A stretch of DNA of 64,000 nucleotides from Zoogloea sp. (GCA_009026175.1 WBTZ01000004.1:1-64000); one strand, 5' to 3'. Numbered from the stretch's first letter, positions 50,244 through 62,633 are shown. The notes: generated by a model not told the origin, from the letters alone. A program made the numbers and translations.

Positions 50244-51152
50244 ATGTCTTCCACCACCACGTCTGCCCGCTGGATCCCCGCCCTTGCCCTTGTCGTCCTG
50301 TCCTGCACCTGGGGTTACACCTGGGTCCTGCTCAAGCAGGGGCTGATGTACGCCTCGCCGATGGCGCTGGCGGCCCAGCGCTGCGTGGGCGGCGCGCTGG
50401 CGTTGCTGGTGGCCGTCAGGCTGATGGGCAAGTCGATGCGTCTGGTGGCGCCTTGGGAAACCGTGGTGCTGGGCCTGGTCCAGATCACCGGCTTCGTGGC
50501 CCTGCAGACCTGGGCACTGGTGGAAGGTGGCCCCGGCAAGACGGCGGTGCTGATCTTCACCATGCCGATCTGGACCCTGCTGATGGCCTGGCCGATCCTC
50601 GGCGAGCGGGTCCGCGGCAAGCAGTGGCTGGCCGCGGCCTTCACCCTGGGGGGGCTGCTGCTGATCATCGAGCCGTGGAACATGCACTCCAGCCTGTTCA
50701 GCAAGATGCTGGGCATCGGCGCCGCCATGTGTTGGGCCGTCAGCACCATCCTGATCAAGCGCCTGCGCAGCCGCGAGCCAGTGGACCTGGTGGTGCTGAC
50801 CACCTGGCAGATGATTATCGGGTCGGTGCCGCTGCTGCTGCTGGCCGAGCTGGTGCCGGGGCGCAGCACCGAGTGGACCGGCCACTACGTCGCCATCCTC
50901 AGCTTCCTGTCAGTGGCCAGCGTGGCCTTGTGCTGGTGGCTGTGGGTGTGGATCCTCGACCGGGTACCGGCCTGGGAAGCCAGCCTGTCGGTGCTGGGCA
51001 CCCCGGTGGTGGCCATCCTGTCGTCGCGGCTGGCCCTGGGCGAGGAGTTCAAGACCAGCGAAGTCGCCGGCATCCTGCTGATCGGCGGCGGCCTGACCCT
51101 GTTGTCCCTGTTCGGCTGGATGTCCAGCCGGCGGGCGGCTCAGATCCGGTAG
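50244..51152 (+). CDS. EamA/DMT-superfamily transporter
   Basis: Second ten-helix DMT exporter, in two EamA repeats. First repeat: LALVVLSCTWGYTWVLLKQGL and GFVALQTWALVEGGPGKTAVLIFTMPIWTLL. Second repeat: CWAVSTILIKRL, VPAWEASLSVLGTPVVAIL and LALGEEFKTSEVAGILLIGGGL. The ATG at 50244 is preferred over an in-frame TTG at 50214. Its 3' end overlaps the convergent GST gene by 13 bp. Substrate unknown. Confidence 0.87.
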   Translation: MSSTTTSARWIPALALVVLSCTWGYTWVLLKQGLMYASPMALAAQRCVGGALALLVAVRLMGKSMRLVAPWETVVLGLVQITGFVALQTWALVEGGPGKTAVLIFTMPIWTLLMAWPILGERVRGKQWLAAAFTLGGLLLIIEPWNMHSSLFSKMLGIGAAMCWAVSTILIKRLRSREPVDLVVLTTWQMIIGSVPLLLLAELVPGRSTEWTGHYVAILSFLSVASVALCWWLWVWILDRVPAWEASLSVLGTPVVAILSSRLALGEEFKTSEVAGILLIGGGLTLLSLFGWMSSRRAAQIR

Positions 51153-51757
51153 CCCTCCTCCGCCAGCACCTGCCGCACGGCCGGCCGCTCGAGCATGCGC
51201 AGGTAGTGGGCCTTGCAGTTGGGCGGCAGGGTCATTTTCAGGTGCCCGGCCCAGAACTCCGTGTAGAAGAGCGCCGCATCGGCAATCGAGAAGCGGCCGG
51301 CGAGGTAGTCGCGCCCCTCCAGCTGTGCATCCATCACCGCGAAGCCCCGCGCCACGATCTCCCGGCCGCGGGCCTGCACGGCTTCATGGTCGGCGCTGTT
51401 CGGCGTGAAGGTGGAGGTGGTGAAGATGCGCGTGAAGCCCTGGCCGTGGATCGTGCCGACGGCGTAGTCCATCCATTCGAGCACCCTCACCTCGCCGGCG
51501 GCATCCCCGGGAAGCAGCCCGCGTCTCGGGTAGTGGCGCGCCAGCCACCAGGCAATGGCCTGAAATTCGGTGATTGGGCTGCCATCGTCGAGGACCAGGG
51601 TGGGAATCGTCGACTTGGGGTTGATGGCCAGGTAGTCGGGCTTGAGGTGGTCGCCGGCCGGCAGATTGACGATGTAGGCCTCGAAGACGGCGCCCACTTC
51701 CTCGAGCAGGATGTGGATGCCGGTAGAGCAGGAACCGGGGGTCATGTAGAACTTCAT
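51140..51757 (-). CDS. Glutathione S-transferase family protein
   Basis: Cytosolic GST fold of 205 residues. The thioredoxin-like N-domain starts MKFYMTPGSCSTGIHILLEEVG, with the cis-Pro region STIPTLVLDDGSPITEF. The helical C-domain includes YLAGRFSIADAALFY with the conserved N-capping Asp. A Ser/Cys pair (GSCS) stands at the usual catalytic position, resembling beta-class GSTs. Substrate unknown. Confidence 0.87.
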   Translation of the reverse strand: MKFYMTPGSCSTGIHILLEEVGAVFEAYIVNLPAGDHLKPDYLAINPKSTIPTLVLDDGSPITEFQAIAWWLARHYPRRGLLPGDAAGEVRVLEWMDYAVGTIHGQGFTRIFTTSTFTPNSADHEAVQARGREIVARGFAVMDAQLEGRDYLAGRFSIADAALFYTEFWAGHLKMTLPPNCKAHYLRMLERPAVRQVLAEEGYRI

Positions 51758-51899
51758 GGGAGCGTCGTCCGGGATGGGGAGTGACTCTCCAGGAAGCAAG
51801 ACGGGGACCAGGCTGACAGTGGCTTGAACGGCGCGTTCCGCCGCCCCGGTGGCCCGCTGGCAGGGGGTTTTGTCGGTCTCGTTGTCGGCTTTCCGCCCT

Positions 51900-52496
51900 T
51901 CAGGACGGGTCCGGTGTCTGGCGGGCCAGTTCTTCCGGCGTGTTGATGTTGGAGAAGGCGTCCGGGCAATCGGAGAAGTCCACCACCACGTGGCGGCTTT
52001 CCCCGACCCAGCGGCGGATCTGCCGCCCCCCGCCGTCGAGGAAGGCGGCCAGCTGCGGGGCGACGCGCAGGTGGGCGAGCAGGAAGGCCGGTTCGGGCTG
52101 GCCGCCTGCGCTGGCCATGGCCACGTCGGCATGGGCGGACAGGGCTGCGGCGAGCATGCGTGGGGCCAGGTCGAGGGGCAGAAAGGGGGAATCGCAGGGG
52201 CAGGTCAGCACCCATTCGCTTTCCGTCCCGGGGCTGCGCAGGGCGGCGTCCAGGCCGGCCAGCGGCCCGACGAAACCCGGCAGACGGTCGGCCAGTACCG
52301 GCAGGCCAAGGCGCGCATAGACATCGGCATTGCGGTTGGCATTGATCATCACCCGGCTGACCTGGGGGGCCAGGCGGGCCAGTACGTGCTCGACCATCGG
52401 CCGCCCGGCGAGGGCGACGAGACCCTTGTCCTGTCCGCCCATGCGGGTGCCGAGACCGCCGGCGAGGATGAGTCCGGTGATGGACGGGTTTGCCAT
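51900..52496 (-). CDS. mobA: Molybdenum cofactor guanylyltransferase MobA
   Basis: Attaches GMP to molybdopterin to give the bis-MGD cofactor used by formate dehydrogenase. The nucleotide-binding motif is LILAGGLGTRMGGQDKGLV, followed by GPLAGLDAAL, CPCDSPFLPLDL and FSNINTPEEL at the end. 198 residues is typical. It is the third gene of a minus-strand run with the GcvH-like and DsrE genes, 13 bp after the DsrE gene, and near the molybdenum enzyme FdnG. Confidence 0.93.
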   Translation of the reverse strand: MANPSITGLILAGGLGTRMGGQDKGLVALAGRPMVEHVLARLAPQVSRVMINANRNADVYARLGLPVLADRLPGFVGPLAGLDAALRSPGTESEWVLTCPCDSPFLPLDLAPRMLAAALSAHADVAMASAGGQPEPAFLLAHLRVAPQLAAFLDGGGRQIRRWVGESRHVVVDFSDCPDAFSNINTPEELARQTPDPS

Positions 52497-52509
52497 GGGG
52501 GGACTCCGT

Positions 52510-52908
52510 TCAGAAGCTCAGGGTGCGCCAGGCCGGGTCGAGGTTGCGGCCCAGATAGGCGGCGGCGCCGGCCTGGCCGGCCAGGCCGGGGATCAGGGCG
52601 TCGCCGGCAATGCCGTGGGCGGCCAGGGCTGTCGGGCAGGCGTAGAGCCGAACGCCGAAGGCCAGCGCCTCGCGGCGGAAGTCGGCCACCGACTTGCCGC
52701 TGCCGGGGGCGGCCTCGAGGCCCTCGGCCACCCCCTGGCGCAGCAGCTCCACCGAGCGGGCCGTGAAGTACATCTCCACCTCCACATCCATGGCAGCGGC
52801 GGCGGCGGCGAAATAGAACGGCGTGGCGCACAGCTCCGGCCGGCCCGGGTCGGCCGCCCAGACGAGGATCGCCAGCTTTTCGGCACGGGCGTCAGAAGTC
52901 ACGATCAT
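52510..52908 (-). CDS. DsrE-family sulfur-relay-like protein
   Basis: 132-residue protein of the DsrE/DsrEFH fold (AILVWAADPGRPELCATPFYFAAAAAAMD by order, residues 13-41; VEMYFTARSVELLRQG). A conserved-position cysteine lies in FGVRLYACPTALAAHG (Cys91), the usual sulfane-sulfur carrier site, and the tail AYLGRNLDPAWRTLSF is unusual. The ATG at 52908 lies inside the end of the GcvH-like gene (17-bp overlap), so the two are translationally coupled. A sulfur transfer role is inferred from the family. Confidence 0.8.
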   Translation of the reverse strand: MIVTSDARAEKLAILVWAADPGRPELCATPFYFAAAAAAMDVEVEMYFTARSVELLRQGVAEGLEAAPGSGKSVADFRREALAFGVRLYACPTALAAHGIAGDALIPGLAGQAGAAAYLGRNLDPAWRTLSF

Positions 52909-53368
52909 CCTCGTGGAACAGGGGGGCCGAGAAATCGGCCAGGTCGCGGAAGGCGTAGCGTTCCATGATCGCGCTGATCGGGCCGGCAGCCTGGGGCCAC
53001 GGCAGCAGGAGGCCAGGGGCCGGGGGGTGCAGGGCCTCCAGTTCGACCAGCCAGGCCGCAAAGGGGGCGCGGTTCATGGCCCGGGCCGAGGGGTCGAGGC
53101 CGGCATTGGCCTGAAGCAGGCGGGCGGCAAAGGGCGTCTTGACCGGGAACACGGTCTTGCCGGCTTCCAGCAGGCCGAAGCCGCGTCCGGCGTCCAGTTC
53201 GACACCGCTGGGCTTGGGGGTGAACAGCAGGATCTCGCCGGACAGGGCGATGCCGAAGCGGGTCACGCCGACCCGGTAACGCCCGTCCTCCAGGGGAGCG
53301 AACCACAGGTGGCTGTCCGGGTGGTAGAGCAGGTCGTCCGGAAATTCGCAGCCGCGCAACTGGGCCAT
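52892..53368 (-). CDS. GcvH-like lipoyl-domain protein
   Basis: 158-residue protein resembling the glycine cleavage H protein. HPDSHLWFAPLEDGRYRVGVTRFG matches the N-terminal lipoyl fold (residues 16-39), and GFGLLEAGKTVFPVKTPF aligns with the lipoylation site, keeping the lysine (Lys71). No gcvP or gcvT genes are near, so it is not a standard glycine-cleavage component. It overlaps the DsrE gene by 17 bp and sits directly after tRNA-Sec. Similar H-like lipoate-binding proteins (LbpA) carry sulfur intermediates in the sHdr pathway. The role here is unknown. Confidence 0.75.
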   Translation of the reverse strand: MAQLRGCEFPDDLLYHPDSHLWFAPLEDGRYRVGVTRFGIALSGEILLFTPKPSGVELDAGRGFGLLEAGKTVFPVKTPFAARLLQANAGLDPSARAMNRAPFAAWLVELEALHPPAPGLLLPWPQAAGPISAIMERYAFRDLADFSAPLFHEDDRDF

Positions 53369-53402
53369 GGGGTGCTCTGCAGGAGAAGTGGCAAAAGAAG
53401 GT

Positions 53403-53499
53403 GGCGGAAGAGAATGGGAGTCGAACCCACCAGGAACCGTTTGACGGCCCCTCCTGGTTTTGAAGACCAGTCGCCCCACCGGGGGACGTATCCCTTCCT
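53403..53499 (-). tRNA. selC: tRNA-Sec (anticodon TCA)
   Basis: 97-nt tRNA including an encoded CCA end (53403-53405). The acceptor stem has 8 bp (GGAAGGGA against TCTCTTCC), the anticodon TCA is in CTTCAAA at 53462-53464 on the complementary strand, and the long variable arm and TTCGA loop are present. It lies between selB and the GcvH-like gene. Confidence 0.97.
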
Positions 53500-53541
53500 T
53501 TTAAATGGAAGCACGTTCACTTCATTTTAACGCATTTGTCG

Positions 53542-55469
<1,928 letters not shown>

Positions 55470-55476
<7 letters not shown>

Positions 55477-56897
55477 GGCTTGAAGCCCTGGGTGAACTGG
55501 GCGGTGAAGGTGGCCTCGTCGGCAGCCGGCAGGCAGCGCAGGTCCAGGTGCAGGGCGTTGTCGGCGATGCGTCCGATGACTGGCACAGGCAGGCCGCGCA
55601 GGGCGGCCTCGAGCTTGTTGAGCACGCCGCTCTTGCGCCCCTGGGGGCGGAATACCAGCCCGGCGGAGGGCAGGCGGTCCACCGGCAGGCTGCCGGAGCC
55701 GATCTGCGACAGCATGGGCTCGATGCTCACCGTGAGGGGCCAGCTGGCCAGGGCGGCGCTGACGCGGGCCTGCAGGCGCTCGGCCTGGGCCAGCATCTCG
55801 TCGCGGGGGCGGGTCAGCAGGTGCAGGGTGGTGAGGCGCTCGGCCAGGGTGTCCGGGTCCCGGTAGAGGCGCAGCACGGCCTCCAGGCCGGCCAGGGTGA
55901 TCTTGCCGACGCGCAGGGCGCGCTTGAGAGGGTTCTTCTTGATCCGGGTGATCAGGTCCTTGCGGCCGACCAGGATGCCGGCCTGGGGACCGCCGAGCAG
56001 CTTGTCGCCGGAGAAGCTGACCAGGTCGGCGCCGTTGGCGATGGCTTCGCGGGGGGTGGGCTCATGGGGCAGGCCCCAGCGCTCCAGGTCGGAGAGGGTG
56101 CCGCTGCCCAGGTCTTCGACGAAGGGCAGGCCGCGGGCATGGGCGATGCGTGCCATGTCGGCCTGGGTGACGCTGGCGGTGAAGCCTTCGATGGCGTAGT
56201 TGCTGGTGTGGATCTTCATCAGCAGGCCGGTTCGCGGCCCGATGGCGTCTTCGAAGTCCCTGGGGTGGGTCCGGTTGGTGCAGCCGACTTCGACCAGGCG
56301 GGCGCCGGCCCGCTTCATGATGTCGGGGACCCGGAAGGCGCCGCCGATCTCGACCAGCTCGCCGCGGGAGACGATGACCTCCTTGCGCTGGGCCAGGGTG
56401 TTGAGGAGCAGGAAGACGGCGGCGGCGTTGTTGTTGACCACGGTGGCGGCCTCGGCGCCGGTGAGCTCCTGCAGCAGGGCATTGACTACGTCGTCCCGGT
56501 CGCCGCGGCCGCCCGTATCCACGTCGTACTCCAGGGCGCAGGGGGAGCGGGCGGCGTCCACCATGGCGGCGATGGCCTCTTCGGGCAGCACGGCGCGGCC
56601 GAGATTGGTGTGCAGCACGGTGCCGGTGAGGTTGAAGACGCGCTTGAGGCGGGGGGCGGCGCGGGCCGCCAGGTAGCCCTCGGCGGCGGCGAGGAGGGCC
56701 TGGCTGCCGGGGGCCGGCCGGCCCTCGCCGATGCTGCTGCGGGCTTCCGCCAGCACCTGGCGCAGGGCACTCGTGGTTTCGCTCCGCCCGTGACCTTCGA
56801 TCAGGCCGGGGGCGGCGGCGAGCAGGCGGTCGAGACTGGGCAGGGCGCGGTAGGCGGTGCTGTCGTCGGACGTGGTGCCATGGACCATGGACGCCAT
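55470..56897 (-). CDS. selA: L-seryl-tRNA(Sec) selenium transferase SelA
   Basis: PLP enzyme converting Ser-tRNA(Sec) to Sec-tRNA(Sec) with selenophosphate. The PLP lysine is in [20 protein letters not shown]. Other family segments are [37 protein letters not shown] and [18 protein letters not shown]. The ATG at 56897 follows AGGAG overlapping the fdhE stop; a later ATG at 56888 is also possible. Located between fdhE and selB. selD, which supplies selenophosphate, is not in the window. Confidence 0.96.
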
Positions 56898-56910
56898 CGT
56901 GGGGAGTCTC

Positions 56911-57843
56911 CTAGGGGGTGAACAGGAAGAGGTTGCGGCCGGCCCGGTGGAAGCCGGCTTCATCCACCAGCATGTCGAGGGTGAGGGTCGCCAGGTCGTC
57001 GGCGAAGGCGTCCACGAAGGGATCCTTCTCCATCGACACGATCTTGAGGCTGGCGTGGCATTCGGGGCAGGTCTCGGCCTTGACCCCCGGGTTGAGGGCG
57101 CCCTCCTCGCCTTCCAGGGCCTGGTAGGCGATGCCCTTGGTGTTGTGGCAGGGCACGCACTTGATGCGGGTCACGTGCCATTCGCAGGCGCACAGGCTGC
57201 AGGTGGCGTAGCGGATGCCGTGGCCGGCGTCGCCGATGCGCACGATCGAGGCTACCGGGTGGGAGCCGCAGGCCGGGCACAGGCTGTCTTCGAAGCCGGC
57301 CGGGATGTCGTGTTCGGCGAGGGCCAGGGCGCGGGCCGTCCAGGTGACCTGCAGGGCCGCACCCACCAGCGGGGCGAGGGCCAGTTCGATGACGGTGTCC
57401 GGGTTTTCGTCGCAGCGCAGGATGCCGCGGGCCAGGTCGTCGAGGGCGCTGCGGCCGAGGCCTGGCACGCTCATCAGGGCGGACTGGAGGACCGGCGGCG
57501 ACCAGGGTTCGAGGCGGGCGACGAGCTGGGTGAAGGTCTCGAACCAGGCCTCGGGCAGCTCGGCGCCCTGGGCGTCGAGGGGTGGCATGCCGTGCTGGCG
57601 GCAGCGCTTGAGGGTGTCCGCAGCGGGGCGGGGCGCGAGCGGGACGAGGCGCTCGAGTTCCTGTTGCTGGGCGTCGGCGATGCGCGCGCAGAAGAGCAGG
57701 AAGTCACCCATGGCATGGCCGCCGGCCAGGGCGCGCAGGCGTTCGGCCCGCTGGCTGAAGAGGCGTGGGGCGGGCAGGCGGTTGGGGCTGACATCGCCGG
57801 GGGCCTGGGTGGCGATTTCTTCCGGGGAGAGCAAGGGTTGCAT
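56911..57843 (-). CDS. fdhE: Formate dehydrogenase accessory protein FdhE
   Basis: Iron-binding accessory protein needed for activity of respiratory formate dehydrogenases. Paired cysteine motifs are visible: [26 protein letters not shown] and CPECHAS. 310 residues, normal. A terminator-like hairpin lies just upstream, so its expression may be partly independent of fdnGHI. It is 13 bp upstream of selA. Confidence 0.93.
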   Translation of the reverse strand: MQPLLSPEEIATQAPGDVSPNRLPAPRLFSQRAERLRALAGGHAMGDFLLFCARIADAQQQELERLVPLAPRPAADTLKRCRQHGMPPLDAQGAELPEAWFETFTQLVARLEPWSPPVLQSALMSVPGLGRSALDDLARGILRCDENPDTVIELALAPLVGAALQVTWTARALALAEHDIPAGFEDSLCPACGSHPVASIVRIGDAGHGIRYATCSLCACEWHVTRIKCVPCHNTKGIAYQALEGEEGALNPGVKAETCPECHASLKIVSMEKDPFVDAFADDLATLTLDMLVDEAGFHRAGRNLFLFTP

Positions 57844-57851
57844 GGCGTTCC

Positions 57852-57880
57852 AAAAAGGCCGGGGCCGTCATCCGGCCCCG
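57852..57880 (-). terminator. Terminator-like hairpin between fdnI and fdhE
   Basis: Stem CGGGGCC / GGCCCCG with a 7-base loop, followed on the minus strand by GCC and five T. It ends 9 bases before the fdhE ATG, partly within its ribosome-site region. Confidence 0.75.
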
Positions 57881-57961
57881 ATGAACCGATAATCGGGAAT
57901 CGATCGGGTGAGGCACCCGCCCGCGCCGGGCCGGCGCAGGCGGGGGGATCCCCGGATTGTG

Positions 57962-58588
57962 CTACTTGCCGGTCACCTGGCGATACCAGGCCCGGTGATG
58001 CTGCTTGGCCCAGGCGCGGGTCACGGTGCCGTAGAGCATGGCCCGGATGGTGCCGCGGACCCAGATGGCGGCATACACGTGGACGATGATGGCAACGATC
58101 ATCACCGCTGCGAAGGCCGCATGCAAGACCGCGCCGATGCGGATCACGCCGATCGGGAAGTAGTGGGAGAAGTACGCCCGCCAGATGATGATGCCCGAGA
58201 CGAAGAGCACCAGCATGGCCAGGCCGAGGAACCAGAACAGCAGCTTCTGGCCCCCGTTGTACTTGCCCATCTCCGGCATGTTGTGGTCGTCGCCGTCCAC
58301 CATCTCCTTGGCCCGCTTGACCCATTCCCAGTCGGACTCGCCCATCTGGTTGAGGTGCTTGAAGCGGAAGAACATCACCACGAAGAACAGCATCATGACC
58401 ACCCCGACGAAGGGGTGCAGGATGCGCGTCCACACCCCGCCGCCGAACAGGCCGGTGAGGGGGAACAGGGCCGGGTGGAAGAGCGCCAGGCCGGACAGGG
58501 CGAGGAGGATGAAGCAGATGCCCACGACCCAGTGGTTGGCCCTTTCGGACGCGTTGTAGCGTTGCAGGTCATGCGGATCGCGGATCAT
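57962..58588 (-). CDS. fdnI: Formate dehydrogenase-N gamma subunit (cytochrome b556)
   Basis: Four-helix membrane cytochrome b that takes electrons from the beta subunit to quinone. It starts with [26 protein letters not shown], and histidines suitable for heme binding are in [17 protein letters not shown] and [10 protein letters not shown]. The 208-residue length is normal. Its start overlaps the fdnH stop as ATGA. Confidence 0.94.
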   Translation of the reverse strand: MIRDPHDLQRYNASERANHWVVGICFILLALSGLALFHPALFPLTGLFGGGVWTRILHPFVGVVMMLFFVVMFFRFKHLNQMGESDWEWVKRAKEMVDGDDHNMPEMGKYNGGQKLLFWFLGLAMLVLFVSGIIIWRAYFSHYFPIGVIRIGAVLHAAFAAVMIVAIIVHVYAAIWVRGTIRAMLYGTVTRAWAKQHHRAWYRQVTGK

Positions 58589-59481
58589 TTTTCGGCCTCC
58601 AGTTCCTTTTCGACTTCGGCTTCAACCTCCTTGGACACTTCGTTCGGGCCCTTCATCACGTAGTGGAACAGCCCGCCCAACGCCGCGGCGGCGATGCCGG
58701 CCATGGCGAGGGGTTTGGCGAAGCCCTTCCACAGGGAGACGGTGGGCGCGATCGTCGGGTCGTCGGGCAGGCCGCTGTACAGGCTCGGCTTGTCGGCGTG
58801 GTTGAGGACGTACATGACGTGCGTACCCCCCACCCCGGCCGGGTCGTACAGGCCGGCGTTCTTGAAGCCGCGCTCCTTCAGCTCGGTGACCCGCTCCTCG
58901 GCCAGCTCCTTCATGTCTTCCTTGGAGCCGAAGCTGATGCTGCCGGTGGGGCAGACCTTGACGCAGGCCGGCTCCAGGCCGACCGCGACGCGGTCGGAGC
59001 AGAGCGTGCACTTGTAGGCCTTGCTGTCCTTCTTGGAGATGCGCGGTACGTTGAAGGGACAGCCGGTCACGCAGTAGCCGCAGCCGATGCAGTTTTCCTG
59101 GTGGAAATCCACGATCCCGTTGGCGTACTTGATGATGGCGCCCGGCGCCGGGCAGGCCTTGAGGCAGCCCGGGTCCTCGCAGTGCATGCAGCCGTCCTTG
59201 CGGATCAGCCACTCGAGGCCCTTCTCCTCCGATTCGACCTCGGCGTAGCGCATCACCGTCCAGCTCTGGTCGGTCATGTCGGTCGGGTTGTCGTAGGTGC
59301 CGCCGCAAGTCCCCACTTCGTCCCGCAGGTCGTTCCACTGCATGCATGCCACCTGGCAGGCCTTGCAGCCGATGCACTTGGAGACGTCGATGAGCTTGGC
59401 GACCTCGAGGGTCTTGCGCGCCTGGGGGGGCTCGGTCGTGGTGGCCGAGCGCTTGGCGATATCCAGTGATTGCAGTGCCAT
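58585..59481 (-). CDS. fdnH: Formate dehydrogenase-N beta subunit (iron-sulfur)
   Basis: Electron-transfer subunit with four [4Fe-4S] clusters: cysteine motifs [50 protein letters not shown] and [23 protein letters not shown]-terminal membrane helix ([19 protein letters not shown]) anchors it next to the gamma subunit. 298 residues. Lies 14 bp after fdnG. Confidence 0.95.
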   Translation of the reverse strand: MALQSLDIAKRSATTTEPPQARKTLEVAKLIDVSKCIGCKACQVACMQWNDLRDEVGTCGGTYDNPTDMTDQSWTVMRYAEVESEEKGLEWLIRKDGCMHCEDPGCLKACPAPGAIIKYANGIVDFHQENCIGCGYCVTGCPFNVPRISKKDSKAYKCTLCSDRVAVGLEPACVKVCPTGSISFGSKEDMKELAEERVTELKERGFKNAGLYDPAGVGGTHVMYVLNHADKPSLYSGLPDDPTIAPTVSLWKGFAKPLAMAGIAAAALGGLFHYVMKGPNEVSKEVEAEVEKELEAEK

Positions 59482-59495
59482 GGCGATCTCTCTCC

Positions 59496-62400
59496 TCAGG
59501 CTTTCTCGACGTTGACCAGGAAGGACTTGAACTCCGGCGTCTGGGTGTTTCCGTCACCGACGAAGGGCGTCAGGGTGTTGGTGATGAAGCCGTTCTTCGC
59601 CACCCCCTTGAAGCCCCAGTGGAGCGGAATCCCGACGTGGTGGACTGTCTTTCCGTCGACCTTGAGGGGTTTGATGCGCTTGGTGACCACTGCCACCGCC
59701 TTGATATAGCCCCGGTTGGAGCTGACCTTGACCTTGTCGCCGGCCTTGATGCCCTTCTCCGCCGCCAGCGCCTCGCCGATCTCGACGAACTGCTCGGGCT
59801 GGATGATGGCGTTGGACTCGACGTGCTTGGTCCAGTAGTGGAAGTGCTCGGTGAGCCGGTAGGTGGTCGCCGCGTAGGGGAACTCCTTGGCCGTGCCGAA
59901 GGCTTCCATGTCGCCCTTGAACACCCGGGCGGCCGGGTTGGACGTGGCCTTGGGGTTGTTGCGGTGCATCGGGTTGACCCCGATGGGGGTCTCGAAGGGC
60001 TCGTAGTGCTCGGGGAAGGGGCCTTCGTTCATCATGTTCCGGGCGAAGAAACGGGCAATGCCCTCCGGGTTCATGATGAAGGGGCCCATGCCGTCCTCGG
60101 GGGCGGAATCCACCTTGAAGTCGGGCACGTCGGAGCCCACCCACTTGCCACCCGCCGCATCCCACCACACCTGCTTGCGCTTGGGGTCCCAGGGCTTGCC
60201 GGCCGGATCGGCCGCGGCGCGGTTGTAGAGAATGCGCCGGTTGGCCGGCCAGGCGAAGGCCCAGCCGAGGGTCTGGCCGTTGTGATAGGGATCGGCGTTG
60301 TCGCGCCGGGCCATCATGTTGCCCTTCTCGGTCCATGCGCCGGAGAAGATCCAGCAGCCGCAGGCAGTGGAGCCGTCGTCCTTGAGCTGGGCGAAGCCGT
60401 CCAGCAGCTCGCCGGCCTTCTTCAGGACCTTGGTGGGGTCCTTCGGATCGGTCTGGTCGGCCAGGGTCTTGCCGTTGTACTCCTTGGCCAGTTCCTCGGG
60501 GGAGGGTTCGAAGGGCACCTTGTGGGCCCAGGTCAGGTTGAGGATGGGGTCGGGGAAGGCCCCGCCATCTTTCTTGTACATCTCCTTCAGGCGCAGGAAG
60601 ATGCCGGCCATGATCTCCGGGTCGGACTTGGCTTCACCGGGGGGCTCGGCGCCCTTCCAGTGCCATTGCATCCAGCGCCCGGAGTTGATGATGGCGCCGT
60701 CCTCCTCGGCAAAGCAGGTGGACGGCAGGCGGAACACCGTGGTCTGGATCTTGGCCGGATCGACGTCGTTGAATTCCCCGTAGTTCTGCCAGAACTCGGA
60801 GGTCTCGGTGGCCAGTGGGTCGATGATGACCAGGTACTTGAGCTTGCCCAGCGCTGCGCCGACCTTCGCCTTGTTGGGGAAGGAGTTGAGCGGGTTGAAG
60901 CCCTGGGCCACGTAGCCGTTCATCTTGCCCTGGTGCATCAGCTCGAAAACCTGCAATACGTCGTAGGTCTTGTCGAGCTTGGGGAGGTAGTCGAAGGCCC
61001 AGTTGTTCTCCTTGGTGGCGGCGGCGCCGTACCAGGCCTTCATCAGGCTGACGTGGAACTTGCCGTAGTTCTGCCAGTAGGAGAGCTGACCCGGCCGCAT
61101 CGGCTTGGGGGCGCGCCTGGCGATGTACTGCTCGTAGTCGGTTTCCTTCTCGCCCGGCAGGGTCATGTAGCCCGGCAGCAGGTTGGAGAGCAGTCCCAGG
61201 TCGGTGAGGCCCTGGATGTTGGAGTGACCGCGCAGGGCGTTCACGCCGCCACCGGCCCGCCCGATGTTGCCGAGCAGGAGCTGGACCATCGCCGCCGTGC
61301 GGATGATCTGCGAGCCGACGCTGTGCTGGGTCCAGCCCAGGGCGTAGAGCATGGTCATCACCCGGTCGGGCGTGTGCGTGGAGGCGAGCAGCTCGGCGAC
61401 CTGCAGGAACTTGTCCTTGGGCGTGCCGCAGATGTTCTCGACCACTTCCGGGGTGTAGCGGCTGAAGTGGGCCTTCATCAGGTTCCACACGCAGCGCGGA
61501 TTCTCCAGGCTGGGGTCGGTCCTGACGTAGCCGTCCTCGCCGATCTGGTATTCCCATGTGGATTTGTCGTACTTGCGCTTCTCGGCGTCGTAGCCGCTGA
61601 AGAAGCCGTCCGCAAAGGCGAACTCCTCCTTCACGAGGTAGCTCATGTCGGTGTAGGACTTGATGTAGTCCAGGTGCACCTTGTTGCTGGTGATCAGGTA
61701 ATGGATCACCCCGCCCAGGAAGGCGATGTCGGTGCCGGTGCGGATCGGCGCATAGAGGTCGGCCAGCGCGGCGGACCGCGTGAAGCGCGGATCCACGACG
61801 ACCAGGCGGGCCTTGTTCTTGGCCTTCGCTTCGGTCACCCATTTGAAGCCGCAGGGGTGGGCTTCGGCAGCGTTGCCGCCCATGATCAGGATCACGTCCG
61901 CATTCTTGATGTCGGTCCAGTGATTGGTCATGGCGCCACGGCCATACGTCGGGGCAAGACTTGCCACCGTCGGGCCGTGTCAGACACGCGCTTGGTTATC
62001 GAATGCGAGCATCCCCAGGCTGCGCACCACCTTGTGGGTGATGTAGCCGGATTCGTTACTGGAGGCGGAGGCGGCCAGGAAGCCGGTGGTCAGCCAGCGG
62101 TTCACGGTAACGCCTTCGGCGTTCCTGGCGACGAAATTGGCGTCGCGGTCTTCCTTCATCAGCTTCGCGATGCGGCCGAAGGCCTCGTCCCAGCCGATGC
62201 GCTTCCATTCCTTGCTGCCGGGTTCGCGCACTTCCGGGTACTTGAGCCGGTTCTTGCTGTGCACGAAGTCGAGCAGGCCGGCACCCTTCGGGCACAGGGT
62301 GCCGCGGTTGACCGGGTGATCCGGGTCGCCTTCGATGTGGATGATCTCGGCGTGGGCATTCTTGGCCCGGTCGCCCAGGCTGTACATGATGATGCCGCAG

Positions 62401-62567
62401 CCGACCGAACAGTACGGACAGGTGTTGCGCGTTTCCGTGGTGCGCGCGAGCTTGAAGGTTCGAACTTCGGCGAGGGCCGCAGTGGGCGAAAAGCCCATCG
62501 CGACCAGACTCGACCCGGTCAAACCCCCGGCGGCCACCTTGAAGAACTGGCGCCTGGAGAGTTGCAT
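59496..62567 (-). CDS. fdnG: Formate dehydrogenase-N alpha subunit, selenocysteine-containing
   Basis: Catalytic molybdenum-bisMGD subunit oxidising formate in the periplasm. It has a Tat signal ([15 protein letters not shown]) and an N-terminal [4Fe-4S] site ([21 protein letters not shown]). Codon 196 is an in-frame TGA at 61980-61982 in the context [19 protein letters not shown], the Sec position of E. coli FdnG. Read through, the protein is 1023 residues. A SECIS hairpin directly follows the TGA, and selA, selB and selC are nearby, so this is decoding, not a frameshift. First gene of fdnGHI. Confidence 0.96.
61937..61982 (-). promoter_or_regulatory. SECIS element of fdnG
   Basis: Immediately after the UGA, CACGGCC (61973-61979) pairs with GGCCGTG (61937-61943). 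The apical hairpin GGCAAGTCTTGCC exposes a G/U-containing loop comparable to the AGGUCU loop of E. coli fdnG. SelB is expected to bind it. Confidence 0.85.
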
Positions 62568-62617
62568 GGTGACTCTTCCTCCTCCGGTTGTTGTGAAAAG
62601 ACAGCGTTGTTCCGTTC

Positions 62618-62633
62618 TGCAAGGCCCGCGCCA
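62618..62633 (-). promoter_or_regulatory. Sigma-54 promoter of fdnGHI
   Basis: TGGCGCGGGCCTTGCA reads TGGC at -24 and TTGCA at -12 with the GG-N10-GC spacing required by RpoN. The expected start lies near 62606, about 40 bases before the fdnG ATG. Confidence 0.72.

Noticed and set aside
61967..61982. Apparent stop codon splitting fdnG into two open frames
   Set aside because: The TGA is at codon 196, the known selenocysteine site, is followed by a SECIS hairpin, and the selenocysteine genes are nearby; it is not a pseudogene.
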